Shown here: positions 34,311-42,012 of the stretch, piece after piece
How the letters are laid out: the number at the start of each line of letters is the position of its first letter
How positions within the stretch are numbered: the stretch's first letter is position 1
Source: Marinobacter changyiensis
GTDB lineage: Bacteria; Pseudomonadota; Gammaproteobacteria; Pseudomonadales; Oleiphilaceae
Direction of reading: 5' to 3'
DNA: 64,000 nt
Assembly (NCBI RefSeq): GCF_009193265.1
Contig: NZ_VZZZ01000005.1
Coordinates: 372,001 to 436,000 of the forward strand
Program-made: the position numbers and the translations under genes
Notes under the pieces: model-generated
What the model was told of the DNA's origin: nothing
Seen by the model: only the letters and a program-made list of their open reading frames with translations
Databases searched by the model: none

Positions 34311-35537
34311 ATGACCGCAGCCCGACTACCCCCAGCAACCTGGCCGATCATTGTGTGCGCGTCGCTCCTGTTGATGTTCGCCTTCGGGCTGCGCTCCAGC
34401 CTTGGGCTGTTTGTCGCCCCTATTGCGGACACCAACGGATGGGGGCGGGATGTCCTGGGTCTGGCACTGGCTATCCAGAACCTGGCCTGGGGCGTTATTG
34501 CGGTGCTGGCAGGAGGGCTGGCTGACCGCTTCGGCAATGTCATCGTCATTATCGGCGGAGCCGTACTGTACGCTCTCGGGCTCTGGCTGACCTCCGGCGT
34601 CAGCGACATCTGGGTCCTGCACAGCAGTGCCGGGCTGCTGATTGGCGCGGGCGTTGCCGGCACCGGTTTCGGCGTGGTCCTGCCACTCATGGCAAAAGCC
34701 GTCAGCGAGTCCCGGCGCCAGTGGGTGCTGGGCGTGGGTACCGCCGCTGGTTCCATGGGCCAGTTCCTGATGGCGCCTCTGGCGCAACAGTTCATTGAAC
34801 TTTTTGGCTGGAGCGGCGCCCTCAACGTGATGGCGCTGATGGCGCTCGGGATGGTTTTGCTGGTAATGCCATTGGCGGCCAAGACGGGCAACCCGGCAAC
34901 AGGCGGCCCTCATCCGCCCGGTGTCGAAACCCTGCGCACCACGGTCACTCTCGCCCGGGGGCATCTGTCCTACTGGCTGCTGACTGTCGGCTTCTTCGTG
35001 TGCGGGTTCCATGTGGCGTTTATTACCGTGCATCTTCCGGGGTATCTCACCGACAAGGGGTTTGATCCGTCGGTGGCGGCCTGGTCCATCGGGCTGATCG
35101 GACTGTGTAATATCTTGGGAGCACTCGGCGCCGGCTTTCTGTCCGGGCGCTTGCCCATGCGATTGATCCTGATCGGCATCTACTCGGGGCGAGCCGTGGC
35201 AATCACCTGCCTGCTGCTGATTCCCATGTCGATCGGCTCGATCATCCTGTTCAGCTGCGTGATGGGTTTTCTCTGGCTTGCCACCGTGCCGCCGACGACC
35301 GGGTTGGTCGCAGTAATGTTTGGCACCCGTTACATGGCAACCCTGTATGGTGTGGTGTTTCTCGGCCACCAGCTGGGCAGTTTCAGCGGCGTTTACCTGG
35401 GCGGCTGGATTTATACTGCCACCGGCTCCTACGACGGTTTATGGTGGATTGGCGTTGCCCTCAGCCTGGTTGCGGTTGCCCTGCACTGGCCGATCCGTGA
35501 AGAGCCAGCCAGTGCGCCCCGATTACAAACGTCCTGA
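34311..35537 (+). CDS. MFS transporter
   Basis: This 408-residue major facilitator has 12 transmembrane helices and the motif-A-like loop GGLADRFGNVIVIIGGAVLY between helices 2 and 3. Other segments are FGLRSSLGLFVAPIADTNGW and FLWLATVPPTTGLVAVMFGT. The family resembles the monocarboxylate/oxalate-formate-type MFS. The start at ATG 34311 is 91 nt from the divergent Ada-like gene. Substrate unknown. Confidence 0.87.
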   Translation: MTAARLPPATWPIIVCASLLLMFAFGLRSSLGLFVAPIADTNGWGRDVLGLALAIQNLAWGVIAVLAGGLADRFGNVIVIIGGAVLYALGLWLTSGVSDIWVLHSSAGLLIGAGVAGTGFGVVLPLMAKAVSESRRQWVLGVGTAAGSMGQFLMAPLAQQFIELFGWSGALNVMALMALGMVLLVMPLAAKTGNPATGGPHPPGVETLRTTVTLARGHLSYWLLTVGFFVCGFHVAFITVHLPGYLTDKGFDPSVAAWSIGLIGLCNILGALGAGFLSGRLPMRLILIGIYSGRAVAITCLLLIPMSIGSIILFSCVMGFLWLATVPPTTGLVAVMFGTRYMATLYGVVFLGHQLGSFSGVYLGGWIYTATGSYDGLWWIGVALSLVAVALHWPIREEPASAPRLQTS

Positions 35538-35543
35538 ACCTGC

Positions 35544-36566
35544 TCAGCTGGCAGATTCTTCGCTCACGTCGTATTCCCCCCGGCGGGCCAGGCTGTTCAA
35601 TCTGGCCCGTTTGAGGAAGGCTGCCTGGGCCTGTTCCCGGTTTTCAGCTTTGCCGGCCCAGGCTTTCATCGCGGGCTCCTGCAATGCCCTGCCATAAGAC
35701 ATACTCAGCCGCCAGGGGGCGTTGCCACGCTGTCGATTGATTTCATTCAGGTTGGCGGTAGCCTCTTCCGGGGTCTGGCCACCGGACAGGAAATTGATAC
35801 TGGGCACAGCCACCGGCACGGTGCGACGAAGGACTCGCAACGTCATTTCAGCGACCTCAGCCGGTGAGGCTTTACCGGAGTCTTTACCAGGGGTAATCAT
35901 GCTGGGCTTGAGAATCATGTGCTCCAGGCTCACCTTGTGCTGGAACAACGCGTGGAAGACCGCGTGCCAGACCTGCTCGTTCACCTCGGCGGCGCGAGCC
36001 ATGGTGTGGTCGCCATCAATCAGCACTTCCGGTTCGACGATCGGCACGATACCCGCCGCCTGGCAAGCGGCAGCATAGCGGGCCAGCATTTCTGCATTCG
36101 CTGTCAGGCCAAGCAACGTCGGGTTATGATCGGAAATCGGGTAAACCTCTCGCCACTTGGCAAAGCGCGCACCTTGCGCCTTGTAACGGGCGAGCCGTTC
36201 AGGCAGGCCGTCAAGCCCATAGGTAATCATGTCCCCGGGTGCCCCAGGCAGCGGGCCTTTACCGAGGTCGACCTTGATGCCGGGAATAATTCCCTGACGG
36301 GCAGCAAGTTCGGGCAGCAGGGTACCGTTATCATCTTTCTGGCCGAGGGTCTCTTCGTAGAAAATCACGCCGCACAGGTATCGCCCTGCATCTGGTGAGG
36401 AAAGCAGCATCGACCGGTACCACCGCCGGTTTTCCTCCGTAGAGTCCACCCCTACCGCCTGCAACCGTTTTGCTATCGTTCCTGTGCTTTCATCAGCAGC
36501 CAGTATTCCCCGATCATCGTCGATCATATCTTCGATGGTCTGTTGCAGCTCAGCAAGAATTGTCAT
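35544..36566 (-). CDS. Class I fructose-bisphosphate aldolase
   Basis: This 340-residue Schiff-base aldolase is of the animal/plant-type class I family. It opens with ILADDES-like GILAADESTGTIAKRL, contains the Schiff-base lysine in LEHMILKPSMITPG, and has NFLSGGQTPEEATANLNEIN near the C-terminus. It cleaves or forms fructose-1,6-bisphosphate in glycolysis or gluconeogenesis without divalent metal. AGGAGGG sits upstream of the ATG. It is monocistronic and convergent with the MFS gene at a distance of 6 nt. Confidence 0.93.
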   Translation of the reverse strand: MTILAELQQTIEDMIDDDRGILAADESTGTIAKRLQAVGVDSTEENRRWYRSMLLSSPDAGRYLCGVIFYEETLGQKDDNGTLLPELAARQGIIPGIKVDLGKGPLPGAPGDMITYGLDGLPERLARYKAQGARFAKWREVYPISDHNPTLLGLTANAEMLARYAAACQAAGIVPIVEPEVLIDGDHTMARAAEVNEQVWHAVFHALFQHKVSLEHMILKPSMITPGKDSGKASPAEVAEMTLRVLRRTVPVAVPSINFLSGGQTPEEATANLNEINRQRGNAPWRLSMSYGRALQEPAMKAWAGKAENREQAQAAFLKRARLNSLARRGEYDVSEESAS

Positions 36567-36705
36567 GTCAAACCCTCCTTAGTTATCCAGATAAGTTATG
36601 TTTCAAAACCGATATTTGCTGATTTAACCATTGCGGGCAAGAGCTGGTAATTTTTTGTAATGCTGCGGTTTTAACGCAGACGGCGTTCCGGCCCCTGGCA
36701 GGGGT

Positions 36706-37101
36706 TCAGGCCTGAACCGGAAACCGGTTTTGCAGCCAGGCTTTGATGGCATCGGACTCGTAGAGCCACTCGGGTTGGCCCGCGTCATCTTTAATGAGCA
36801 GGCAAGGTACCTTGATACGCCCTCCGCCAGCCTCAAGGGCAGCCCGGTGCTGGTCGTCATGCTGGGCATCCCGGGTTTCGATATTCAGGCCTAGACGGGC
36901 GATTTCCTTGCGGACCTTGATGCAAAACGGACAGGCACTGAACTGATAAAGCGCCAGCTTTTGACAGGCACGGTCGACCCTGGCCTGATCTGCGGCGTTT
37001 CGTGAGGCAGCTTTTGGAGTACTGAGTTTTTCACTGAGCAGCATAAACGGGGTAAGGACCAGCCGAAGGGTACGGAAGAAATAGCGGATGAGGAATTTCA
37101 T
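36706..37101 (-). CDS. Glutaredoxin-like protein with N-terminal hydrophobic segment
   Basis: This 131-residue protein has a basic, hydrophobic N-terminal stretch (MKFLIRYFFRTLRLVLTPFM) and a glutaredoxin/GST-N thioredoxin fold with the CPFC motif (YQFSACPFCIKVRKEI). A cis-Pro region IKVPCLLIKD follows, then an ESDAIKAWL helix. CPFC supports thiol-disulfide or glutathione chemistry. The N-terminal segment may anchor it to the membrane. On the minus strand past the stop, CCCCTG/CAGGGG can form a small hairpin. Confidence 0.83.
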   Translation of the reverse strand: MKFLIRYFFRTLRLVLTPFMLLSEKLSTPKAASRNAADQARVDRACQKLALYQFSACPFCIKVRKEIARLGLNIETRDAQHDDQHRAALEAGGGRIKVPCLLIKDDAGQPEWLYESDAIKAWLQNRFPVQA

Positions 37102-37197
37102 GGTTTTACTGGGTGCTCCTGAAATTAACGGGCGCCCAGCATAACATTTTCAGCGCCGGTCCGGACCGGCCGGTACCTGCGCTGACAACAACACCGG

Positions 37198-37872
37198 CTA
37201 CCAGGCCAGCCAGATAACATGCCGGGCGCCCTTGCCGGGGCGATGAGCCCGAACGGTGATTGCTTCGGCTGCGAATCCGATTTTGCGCAAGCGCTCGGTA
37301 AAGGCAGGGTCCTGCCCGGCAGACCAATAAGCCACAACACCCTCGGGGCTCAACGCTGACTGGGCGGCGGTCAACCCGGGGACCGAGTATATCCAGTCAT
37401 TCTCTTTGCGGGTCAGGCCTTCGGGTCCATTGTCCACATCCAGCAAAATAGCATCCCATGCCCCATCAGAGGCTTTCAACAACTCGCCGACGTCACCAAT
37501 GTGAACCCGTGCCCGCGGGTCTGACAAGGGATTACCTGCTGCCGAGCCGAGCGGACCCCGGTTCCACTCCACCACCTCAGGCACCAGTTCCGCCACCGTT
37601 ACCTCGGCACCCTCGCCCAACGCCTGCAAGGCAGCGGCCAGGGTAAACCCCATGCCCAGCCCTCCGATCAGAACCCGGGGCCGGGCAAAATCGGCAATGC
37701 GCTCACAAGCAAGCGTTGCCAACGCATCTTCAGAGCCGTGCAGGCGGCTATTCATCAGCTCGCCAGTATCACCAGCGATTTTGATGGAAAATTCGTCATT
37801 GCGCTGGAGCAGGCGCAATTCGGTGCCCTGACCCGGAATTTTAGCGGTACCTATCTGATTAAAACGGGCCAT
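37198..37872 (-). CDS. Spermidine-synthase-like aminopropyl/methyltransferase fold protein
   Basis: This 224-residue Rossmann-fold protein resembles SpeE, with nucleotide-binding RVLIGGLGMGFTLAAALQAL, VAELVPEVVEWNRG and the acidic site AILLDVDNGPEGL. It is shorter than true spermidine synthase (about 280 aa) and lacks the N-terminal beta-sheet domain, so it may be a polyamine-synthase-like protein of unknown substrate. It is monocistronic, divergent from the binding protein at 38041. Confidence 0.83.
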   Translation of the reverse strand: MARFNQIGTAKIPGQGTELRLLQRNDEFSIKIAGDTGELMNSRLHGSEDALATLACERIADFARPRVLIGGLGMGFTLAAALQALGEGAEVTVAELVPEVVEWNRGPLGSAAGNPLSDPRARVHIGDVGELLKASDGAWDAILLDVDNGPEGLTRKENDWIYSVPGLTAAQSALSPEGVVAYWSAGQDPAFTERLRKIGFAAEAITVRAHRPGKGARHVIWLAW

Positions 37873-38040
37873 GGAACCTCGTAAGCGGAATCATCGGGAT
37901 GAGGATATTAGCGCGTGAACACTGGCACATACCAGACTCAACAGGAATGTTATCACTGTGAATCGGGACAGACTGATTTAATCTGGCAGCAAGAACTTAT
38001 AAATCATCTCGTCGGCCGAAAATCTAACCCGGACTCGGAC

Positions 38041-38775
38041 ATGATCCTGCGCAGCATTCTTGTATTCTTTTTTACAATCGGCCCAGCCGCAGGAAAAACC
38101 CTGACCCTGGCAGCAGAAGACAATTATTATCCGTTTTCCGCGGAGATTGACGGTGAATTGGTGGGATTCGTGCCGGAACTGGCCGTGGCGGCGTTCAAGG
38201 CAGTCGGAGTCGATGTCAACTTCCGGACAGACCCCTATCCAAGAGTGCTTCTGCTGGTTGAACGCGGTCACGTGGCTGGCGGTTTTACCGGTGCTATTGA
38301 TGAGTCCAATGAGTCTGCCTTCCACTGGCACTCAACCCCACTGAGCGTCGTGCAATTGGCAATCTGGGGGCGAACGGGCCTGGACAAGGAAGGCCTGACC
38401 GCAAAAGACATGCACGGCGAACGGGTCTCGGTCACCCGGGGATTTTTCTACACTGACGCAATCGACACCAATGACAAGATCCTGAAAATTGTCGCGCCAT
38501 CGGATGCGAGCAGTCTGAAGATGCTGGCGTTGGGTCGATCAGACTATGCCCTGGTCACAGAAAACATAGGAAACACGATTGTTCGCGAATCCGTCCACCC
38601 CCTACTGGAGACAAGAGTTGAAATAGTGGGTCTTATCGCTGAAGTGCCGTTGTTTGCTTTCTTCTCAAAATCGCACCCCGAAGGCAAAGAGGCCTCGGTG
38701 CTCTTTCAGCAGGGTATTGAAATAATTATCGAGAACGGTACCTATAGCGAATTAATGGAACGCTGGCAGGACTAG
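38041..38775 (+). CDS. Orphan SBP_bac_3-type solute-binding protein
   Basis: This 244-residue periplasmic binding protein of the amino-acid (family 3) type has a short hydrophobic N-terminus (ILRSILVFFFTIGPAAGKTL) then LTLAAEDNYYPFSAEIDGEL, DPYPRVLLLVERGHVAGGFT and LLAL-type C-terminal lobe. No ABC permease or ATPase genes are adjacent. Such orphans often belong to the PA-type ABC sensor group that senses rather than transports. The start is uncertain: ATG 38041 lacks a strong ribosome binding site, and a GTG at 37915 would add 42 residues. Its 3' end overlaps the convergent LysR gene by 4 nt. Confidence 0.75.
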   Translation: MILRSILVFFFTIGPAAGKTLTLAAEDNYYPFSAEIDGELVGFVPELAVAAFKAVGVDVNFRTDPYPRVLLLVERGHVAGGFTGAIDESNESAFHWHSTPLSVVQLAIWGRTGLDKEGLTAKDMHGERVSVTRGFFYTDAIDTNDKILKIVAPSDASSLKMLALGRSDYALVTENIGNTIVRESVHPLLETRVEIVGLIAEVPLFAFFSKSHPEGKEASVLFQQGIEIIIENGTYSELMERWQD

Positions 38776-39692
38776 TTTTCCAACTGCTCCCGAGACCGGC
38801 CTTCAATTAACGGCTGACGTTCGTGCAGTTTTTCGGAAAGAAATTCCAGCACCATTCTCACTCGCGCCATCTGACGTAAATCCTGGTGGGTCAGCAACCA
38901 AAGATCGGTACCTTCAGCTTTCAACGGTGCTGATAATCGCCTCAAATCCGCGGTGCTATCGCCCATATAGCACGGAATCACGCCCACACCGCTGCCGGAA
39001 CAGATCATTGAATACATCCCGTACAAACTGTTGCACCGAATAACCGGCTGAGTATCTTTCAGGTGTTTGCGATACCAGCGGTTGGTTGCCAGATGACTGA
39101 AACTTTCATCGGGCACCACCCAGGCTTCCGCTTCGGGATGGTCGGGATCAAATGGCGGGTGGCTATCGATGTAGTCATCCGAGGCATAAATGGCAGATTC
39201 GATCACGCCAATGCGCCGGCCAATCAGGGTTTCCTGTGGCTCATTCGTTGGCCTCAAGGCAATATCCGTGTCCCTGCGACTGAGACTGAGCACTTCATTG
39301 CCGGTTGTTACTTCAAGCTGAATGCCCGGATGAAGCGCTACAAATTCGCTGAGGATCGGATTTATCAGGCAGCTCAGCAGAGTGTCCGTGGTGGCCAGCC
39401 GAACTTTCCCGACCGGCCTGGCGTCCTGCCCCATCAGCTTTCGTTCCAGACTGTCCATGTCCTGGCTCAGGCGCTCAGCCTCATTGAACGCGGTTTCTCC
39501 CGCCGGAGTCAGTTGAACACCATCCCGTGTGCGCTCGAATAACTGCACCCCAAGCTGCTCTTCCATCTGGTCGAGACGGCGCAAAACGGTGGTCTGATGG
39601 ACACCGAGAATGTCTCCCGCCCGGGCCAGTGTGCCGCCCGTCGCTAACGCATGTATATACCGAAGATAGTCCCAATCCATTTGTCGCTGCAT
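38772..39692 (-). CDS. LysR-family transcriptional regulator
   Basis: This 306-residue regulator has an N-terminal winged HTH (YIHALATGGTLARAGDILGV, HQTTVLRRLDQMEEQLGVQL) and a two-lobe effector domain (VRLATTDTLLSCLINPILSE, SGSGVGVIPCYMGD). The variant HQTTVLRRLDQ differs from the usual QPAVS recognition helix, as in the subgroup with PhnJ-like HxxT. No target gene is obvious; the divergent 64-aa gene 113 nt away is a candidate. The first ATG (39692) was kept; an ATG at 39680 is an alternative. Confidence 0.9.
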   Translation of the reverse strand: MQRQMDWDYLRYIHALATGGTLARAGDILGVHQTTVLRRLDQMEEQLGVQLFERTRDGVQLTPAGETAFNEAERLSQDMDSLERKLMGQDARPVGKVRLATTDTLLSCLINPILSEFVALHPGIQLEVTTGNEVLSLSRRDTDIALRPTNEPQETLIGRRIGVIESAIYASDDYIDSHPPFDPDHPEAEAWVVPDESFSHLATNRWYRKHLKDTQPVIRCNSLYGMYSMICSGSGVGVIPCYMGDSTADLRRLSAPLKAEGTDLWLLTHQDLRQMARVRMVLEFLSEKLHERQPLIEGRSREQLEN

Positions 39693-39805
39693 TTTTGCAA
39701 GTTAGGTATGAGTTTTAACGTATTTAGACTGCAAAAATAAACCTTTAAAGTACCCATAACAAGTCGATGACGACTTCAACGCAGCGAGAAAGGAGGTAAA
39801 CCACC

Positions 39806-40000
39806 ATGAACTACCAGAGCCAAAGCACCCCTCAACCTGTACCCTCCAGCGTCCTGCACAATAGCGTGGATGTCCGGGCACAGCATACCAGGGCAGCGGC
39901 TCGTCAGGCGGCGGGTTTCGCAAATAGAAGCCTGAAGTCGGTATATCGGCAGGTTCGTAACAAGCTGGCCTGGCAGGGCCCGGCAGCACCGCAGAGCTGA
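39806..40000 (+). CDS. Small basic protein, 64 aa, with ideal ribosome binding site
   Basis: This ORF starts after AAAGGAGGT (7 nt spacing), which is a perfect anti-16S match, and ends in front of a terminator hairpin, so it is a real independent gene. The 64-residue product (MNYQSQSTPQPVPSSVL... RSLKSVYRQVRNKLAWQG) has a disordered Gln/Pro/Ser N-terminus and a basic amphipathic C-terminal helix. No family is recognised. The upstream AAGTCG-ATGA-CGACTT hairpin (39761-39776) may mark the 5' leader. Confidence 0.7.
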   Translation: MNYQSQSTPQPVPSSVLHNSVDVRAQHTRAAARQAAGFANRSLKSVYRQVRNKLAWQGPAAPQS

Positions 40001-40004
40001 AATG

Positions 40005-40045
40005 AAAAATGGGTTGCAGACTTTATAAGCCGCAAACCCATTTTC
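40005..40045 (+). terminator. Terminator after the 64-aa gene
   Basis: The arm AAAATGGGTTGC pairs with GCAAACCCATTTT (one bulged base), with a loop of about 17 nt and an ATTTT tract ending at 40044. It starts just 5 nt after the stop codon at 39998-40000. This is a clear factor-independent terminator. Confidence 0.7.
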
Positions 40046-40125
40046 TAGTCAGGATCCATTGAAGGGAGGAGTCTACCGGGGCTCTTCCCTTTTTCATGCC
40101 TGACGCCATCCACATCCGGTAAAAC

Positions 40126-40962
40126 CTAGGACAGTTGCTTTCCCGGTTTTACGTAGCTCTTGATCAGTTCCTGCAAGGCGACTGCGTTCAACGGCTTATT
40201 GCAGAAGCCGTTCATTCCGGAGGCAAGGCAACGTTCCCGGTACCCGTGGCAGGTATTACTGGTCACTGCGATAATCGCGGTATCCGCATTTATCCGGGAG
40301 TGAGCTCTTATTTCCCGCGTTGCCTCAATCCCATCCATATTGGGCATCTGACCGTCCATCAGAATCAGATCCCAATGCTCATTCAGCGCGGCCTCAACGG
40401 CGGCCATACCGTCCTGGGCACTTTGGGACTCCACCCCAAGTTGCATCAGCTGTTTCCTGAGTATCATCCGGTTACAGGCGTCGTCATCCACCACCAGAAC
40501 TTTCAGCTGCATCTTGGGCTCTTGCACCGCAGAAAACGGCGTTTCACTCTGAGGACTGGGCGCCATAAAGACCGATGTTTCCTTGCGCCGACCCAGCTCC
40601 GTGTCCGGAGGGTTCACTCTTGGAGGCGTGGGCATGGTGCAATTCTCCGGCGTCAGGGCTCTCGTCACTCGCTGCCGGTGATAGATCCAGCCGGCAAAGG
40701 CCAGCAACATTGCCATGACCGCGATAAAAATACTGGCCGGCACGTAAAATGATAACCAGGGCTCTGCTCGCGCCAGACCCAAGTTTTCAAAACTCGTCCA
40801 GAACAACGCCGAGACAACGGGAACTCCAATTATTAGCAAATAAAACATAAAGTTATAATACTTATCCAACCATTTTTTACCGGTTGATTGGTCTATCGAG
40901 GAGATGAAGTTGAATCCTTGCCGATGGGATCTGGACTTTTTAAATAACTGCAGCGAATGCAT
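40126..40962 (-). CDS. Membrane-anchored response regulator (two TM + REC)
   Basis: This 278-residue protein has two transmembrane helices (about 38-57 and 72-94), a long charged and Pro-rich linker (95-150) and a receiver domain (152-270). The receiver site is complete: VVDDDA at 158-162, phosphoacceptor D203 in LILMDGQMPNMDG, T234/S235 in IAVTSNTCHG and K256 in CNKP. There is no kinase, HPt or output domain. It looks like the tail of a hybrid kinase tethered to the membrane without its kinase, or a localised phosphate sink. No kinase gene is adjacent. Confidence 0.8.
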   Translation of the reverse strand: MHSLQLFKKSRSHRQGFNFISSIDQSTGKKWLDKYYNFMFYLLIIGVPVVSALFWTSFENLGLARAEPWLSFYVPASIFIAVMAMLLAFAGWIYHRQRVTRALTPENCTMPTPPRVNPPDTELGRRKETSVFMAPSPQSETPFSAVQEPKMQLKVLVVDDDACNRMILRKQLMQLGVESQSAQDGMAAVEAALNEHWDLILMDGQMPNMDGIEATREIRAHSRINADTAIIAVTSNTCHGYRERCLASGMNGFCNKPLNAVALQELIKSYVKPGKQLS

Positions 40963-41108
40963 TATTGTTACCCCCGGTAGTGCAAGCGCTCAGTGTTGGC
41001 GAAGCATTGATCAGCGGCTCTCCATTGCAAATGGCGCTTACCTCTGGAGAATACCAGCCTGACTTTTTGTAACATTGCGTCAACACTCCACTTCGTTTCG
41101 TAAACTTC

Positions 41109-41138
41109 TTGTAAAGTTAAACTTAGCATCGTGATAAA
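41109..41138 (+). promoter_or_regulatory. Candidate promoter for the Crp/Fnr-family gene
   Basis: TTGTAA (41109-41114) and GATAAA (41133-41138) are spaced by 18 nt and match four of six consensus bases each. They lie about 60 nt before the Crp/Fnr gene in the 235-nt divergent gap with the membrane receiver gene. Low-confidence call from pattern alone. Confidence 0.3.
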
Positions 41139-41197
41139 TTCGGCGGCATGACATAAGTTAAGAAACAAACGGAATCGGGGGCTCGGAGGGAAAATTT

Positions 41198-41953
41198 ATG
41201 GGTGCCAGCTGCATCATCAGGCATTTTGAGTTCTATTCACCGCTCACCGACCAGGACAAGAAATTACTGGATTCCCTTGAAAAGGCCCCAAGATGCGTAG
41301 TCAAAAATGAATCCGTTTGGCAGGAAGGCGCCTCGACAGACCATTTCTATACCGTCAGAAAAGGATGGATGTACGCTTATCGAAATATGGAGGACGGTAC
41401 TCGGCAGGTGCTCGATATTTTTGTACCGGGGGACATTGTCGGGCTTCGGGAGTTCGCCTTCAGAAAACGTATCTCCGGATTGACCGCACTGACCGATGCC
41501 GAAATTTGCCCGTTTCCGAAAAAAAGAATGCTCGACGTTTTTTCCCAGTCGCTACTGCTGTGCCACATATTCTTCATGATTGCCTCGCGGGACCAGTCAA
41601 TATTGCTGGAACGGCTGGTCAATCTCGGTCGGCGCTCTGCCAAGGCAAAGCTGGCCCACTTTCTGGTGGAAATATCACGACGACTGGAAAAAACAAATGT
41701 GGATATCGGTAACCATTACCGGATACCGCTGAGTCAGGGCCTGTTGGCAGACGCATTGGGGCTGAGTGCTGTGCATGTCAACCGTACATTTCAGGAACTC
41801 AAGGAGGAGGGTCTGGTCAATCCCCGGCACGGTGGCATCGAGCTGCTTGATCTGGAGGGGCTCAAAGCGGTGGCGGGCTTTGATCCGAGTTATCTGGAGG
41901 AGGATGTCCACGGCCTGCTGGCGGAAGCCCGGGCACGACATATAGCGACCTGA
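41198..41953 (+). CDS. Crp/Fnr-family transcriptional regulator
   Basis: This 251-residue regulator has a cyclic-nucleotide-binding-like beta-barrel (residues about 20-120, including EDGTRQVLDIFVPGDIVGLR) and a C-terminal HTH (HYRIPLSQGLLADALGLSAV, HVNRTFQELKEEGL). It lacks the N-terminal cysteine cluster of FNR, so an Fe-S oxygen sensor is unlikely. The cNMP pocket signature (GE...R-S/T) is only partly visible, so the ligand is open. The GGGGGCTCGGAGGG leader is a good ribosome binding site. It is convergent with gabT. Confidence 0.88.
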   Translation: MGASCIIRHFEFYSPLTDQDKKLLDSLEKAPRCVVKNESVWQEGASTDHFYTVRKGWMYAYRNMEDGTRQVLDIFVPGDIVGLREFAFRKRISGLTALTDAEICPFPKKRMLDVFSQSLLLCHIFFMIASRDQSILLERLVNLGRRSAKAKLAHFLVEISRRLEKTNVDIGNHYRIPLSQGLLADALGLSAVHVNRTFQELKEEGLVNPRHGGIELLDLEGLKAVAGFDPSYLEEDVHGLLAEARARHIAT

Positions 41954-41963
41954 GGCATGCTGC

Positions 41964-41993
41964 GCTGGCCAAAAGTGGAACCGCCGGGCCAGC
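41964..41993. terminator. Stem-loop between crp-like gene and gabT
   Basis: GCTGGCC (41964-41970) pairs with GGCCAGC (41987-41993) around a 16-nt loop, between the stops of convergent genes. No T tract, so its termination role is only suggestive. Confidence 0.4.
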
Positions 41994-42012
41994 ACAGTAT
42001 GAACCTTCGAAA

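Noticed and set aside
33356..34891. A 511-codon minus-strand frame extending the Ada-like gene upstream
   Set aside because: The upstream 224 codons run antisense through the MFS gene, are Arg/Ser/Pro-rich as expected for an opposite-strand shadow, and lack domain sequence. The AraC HTH begins right at ATG 34219.
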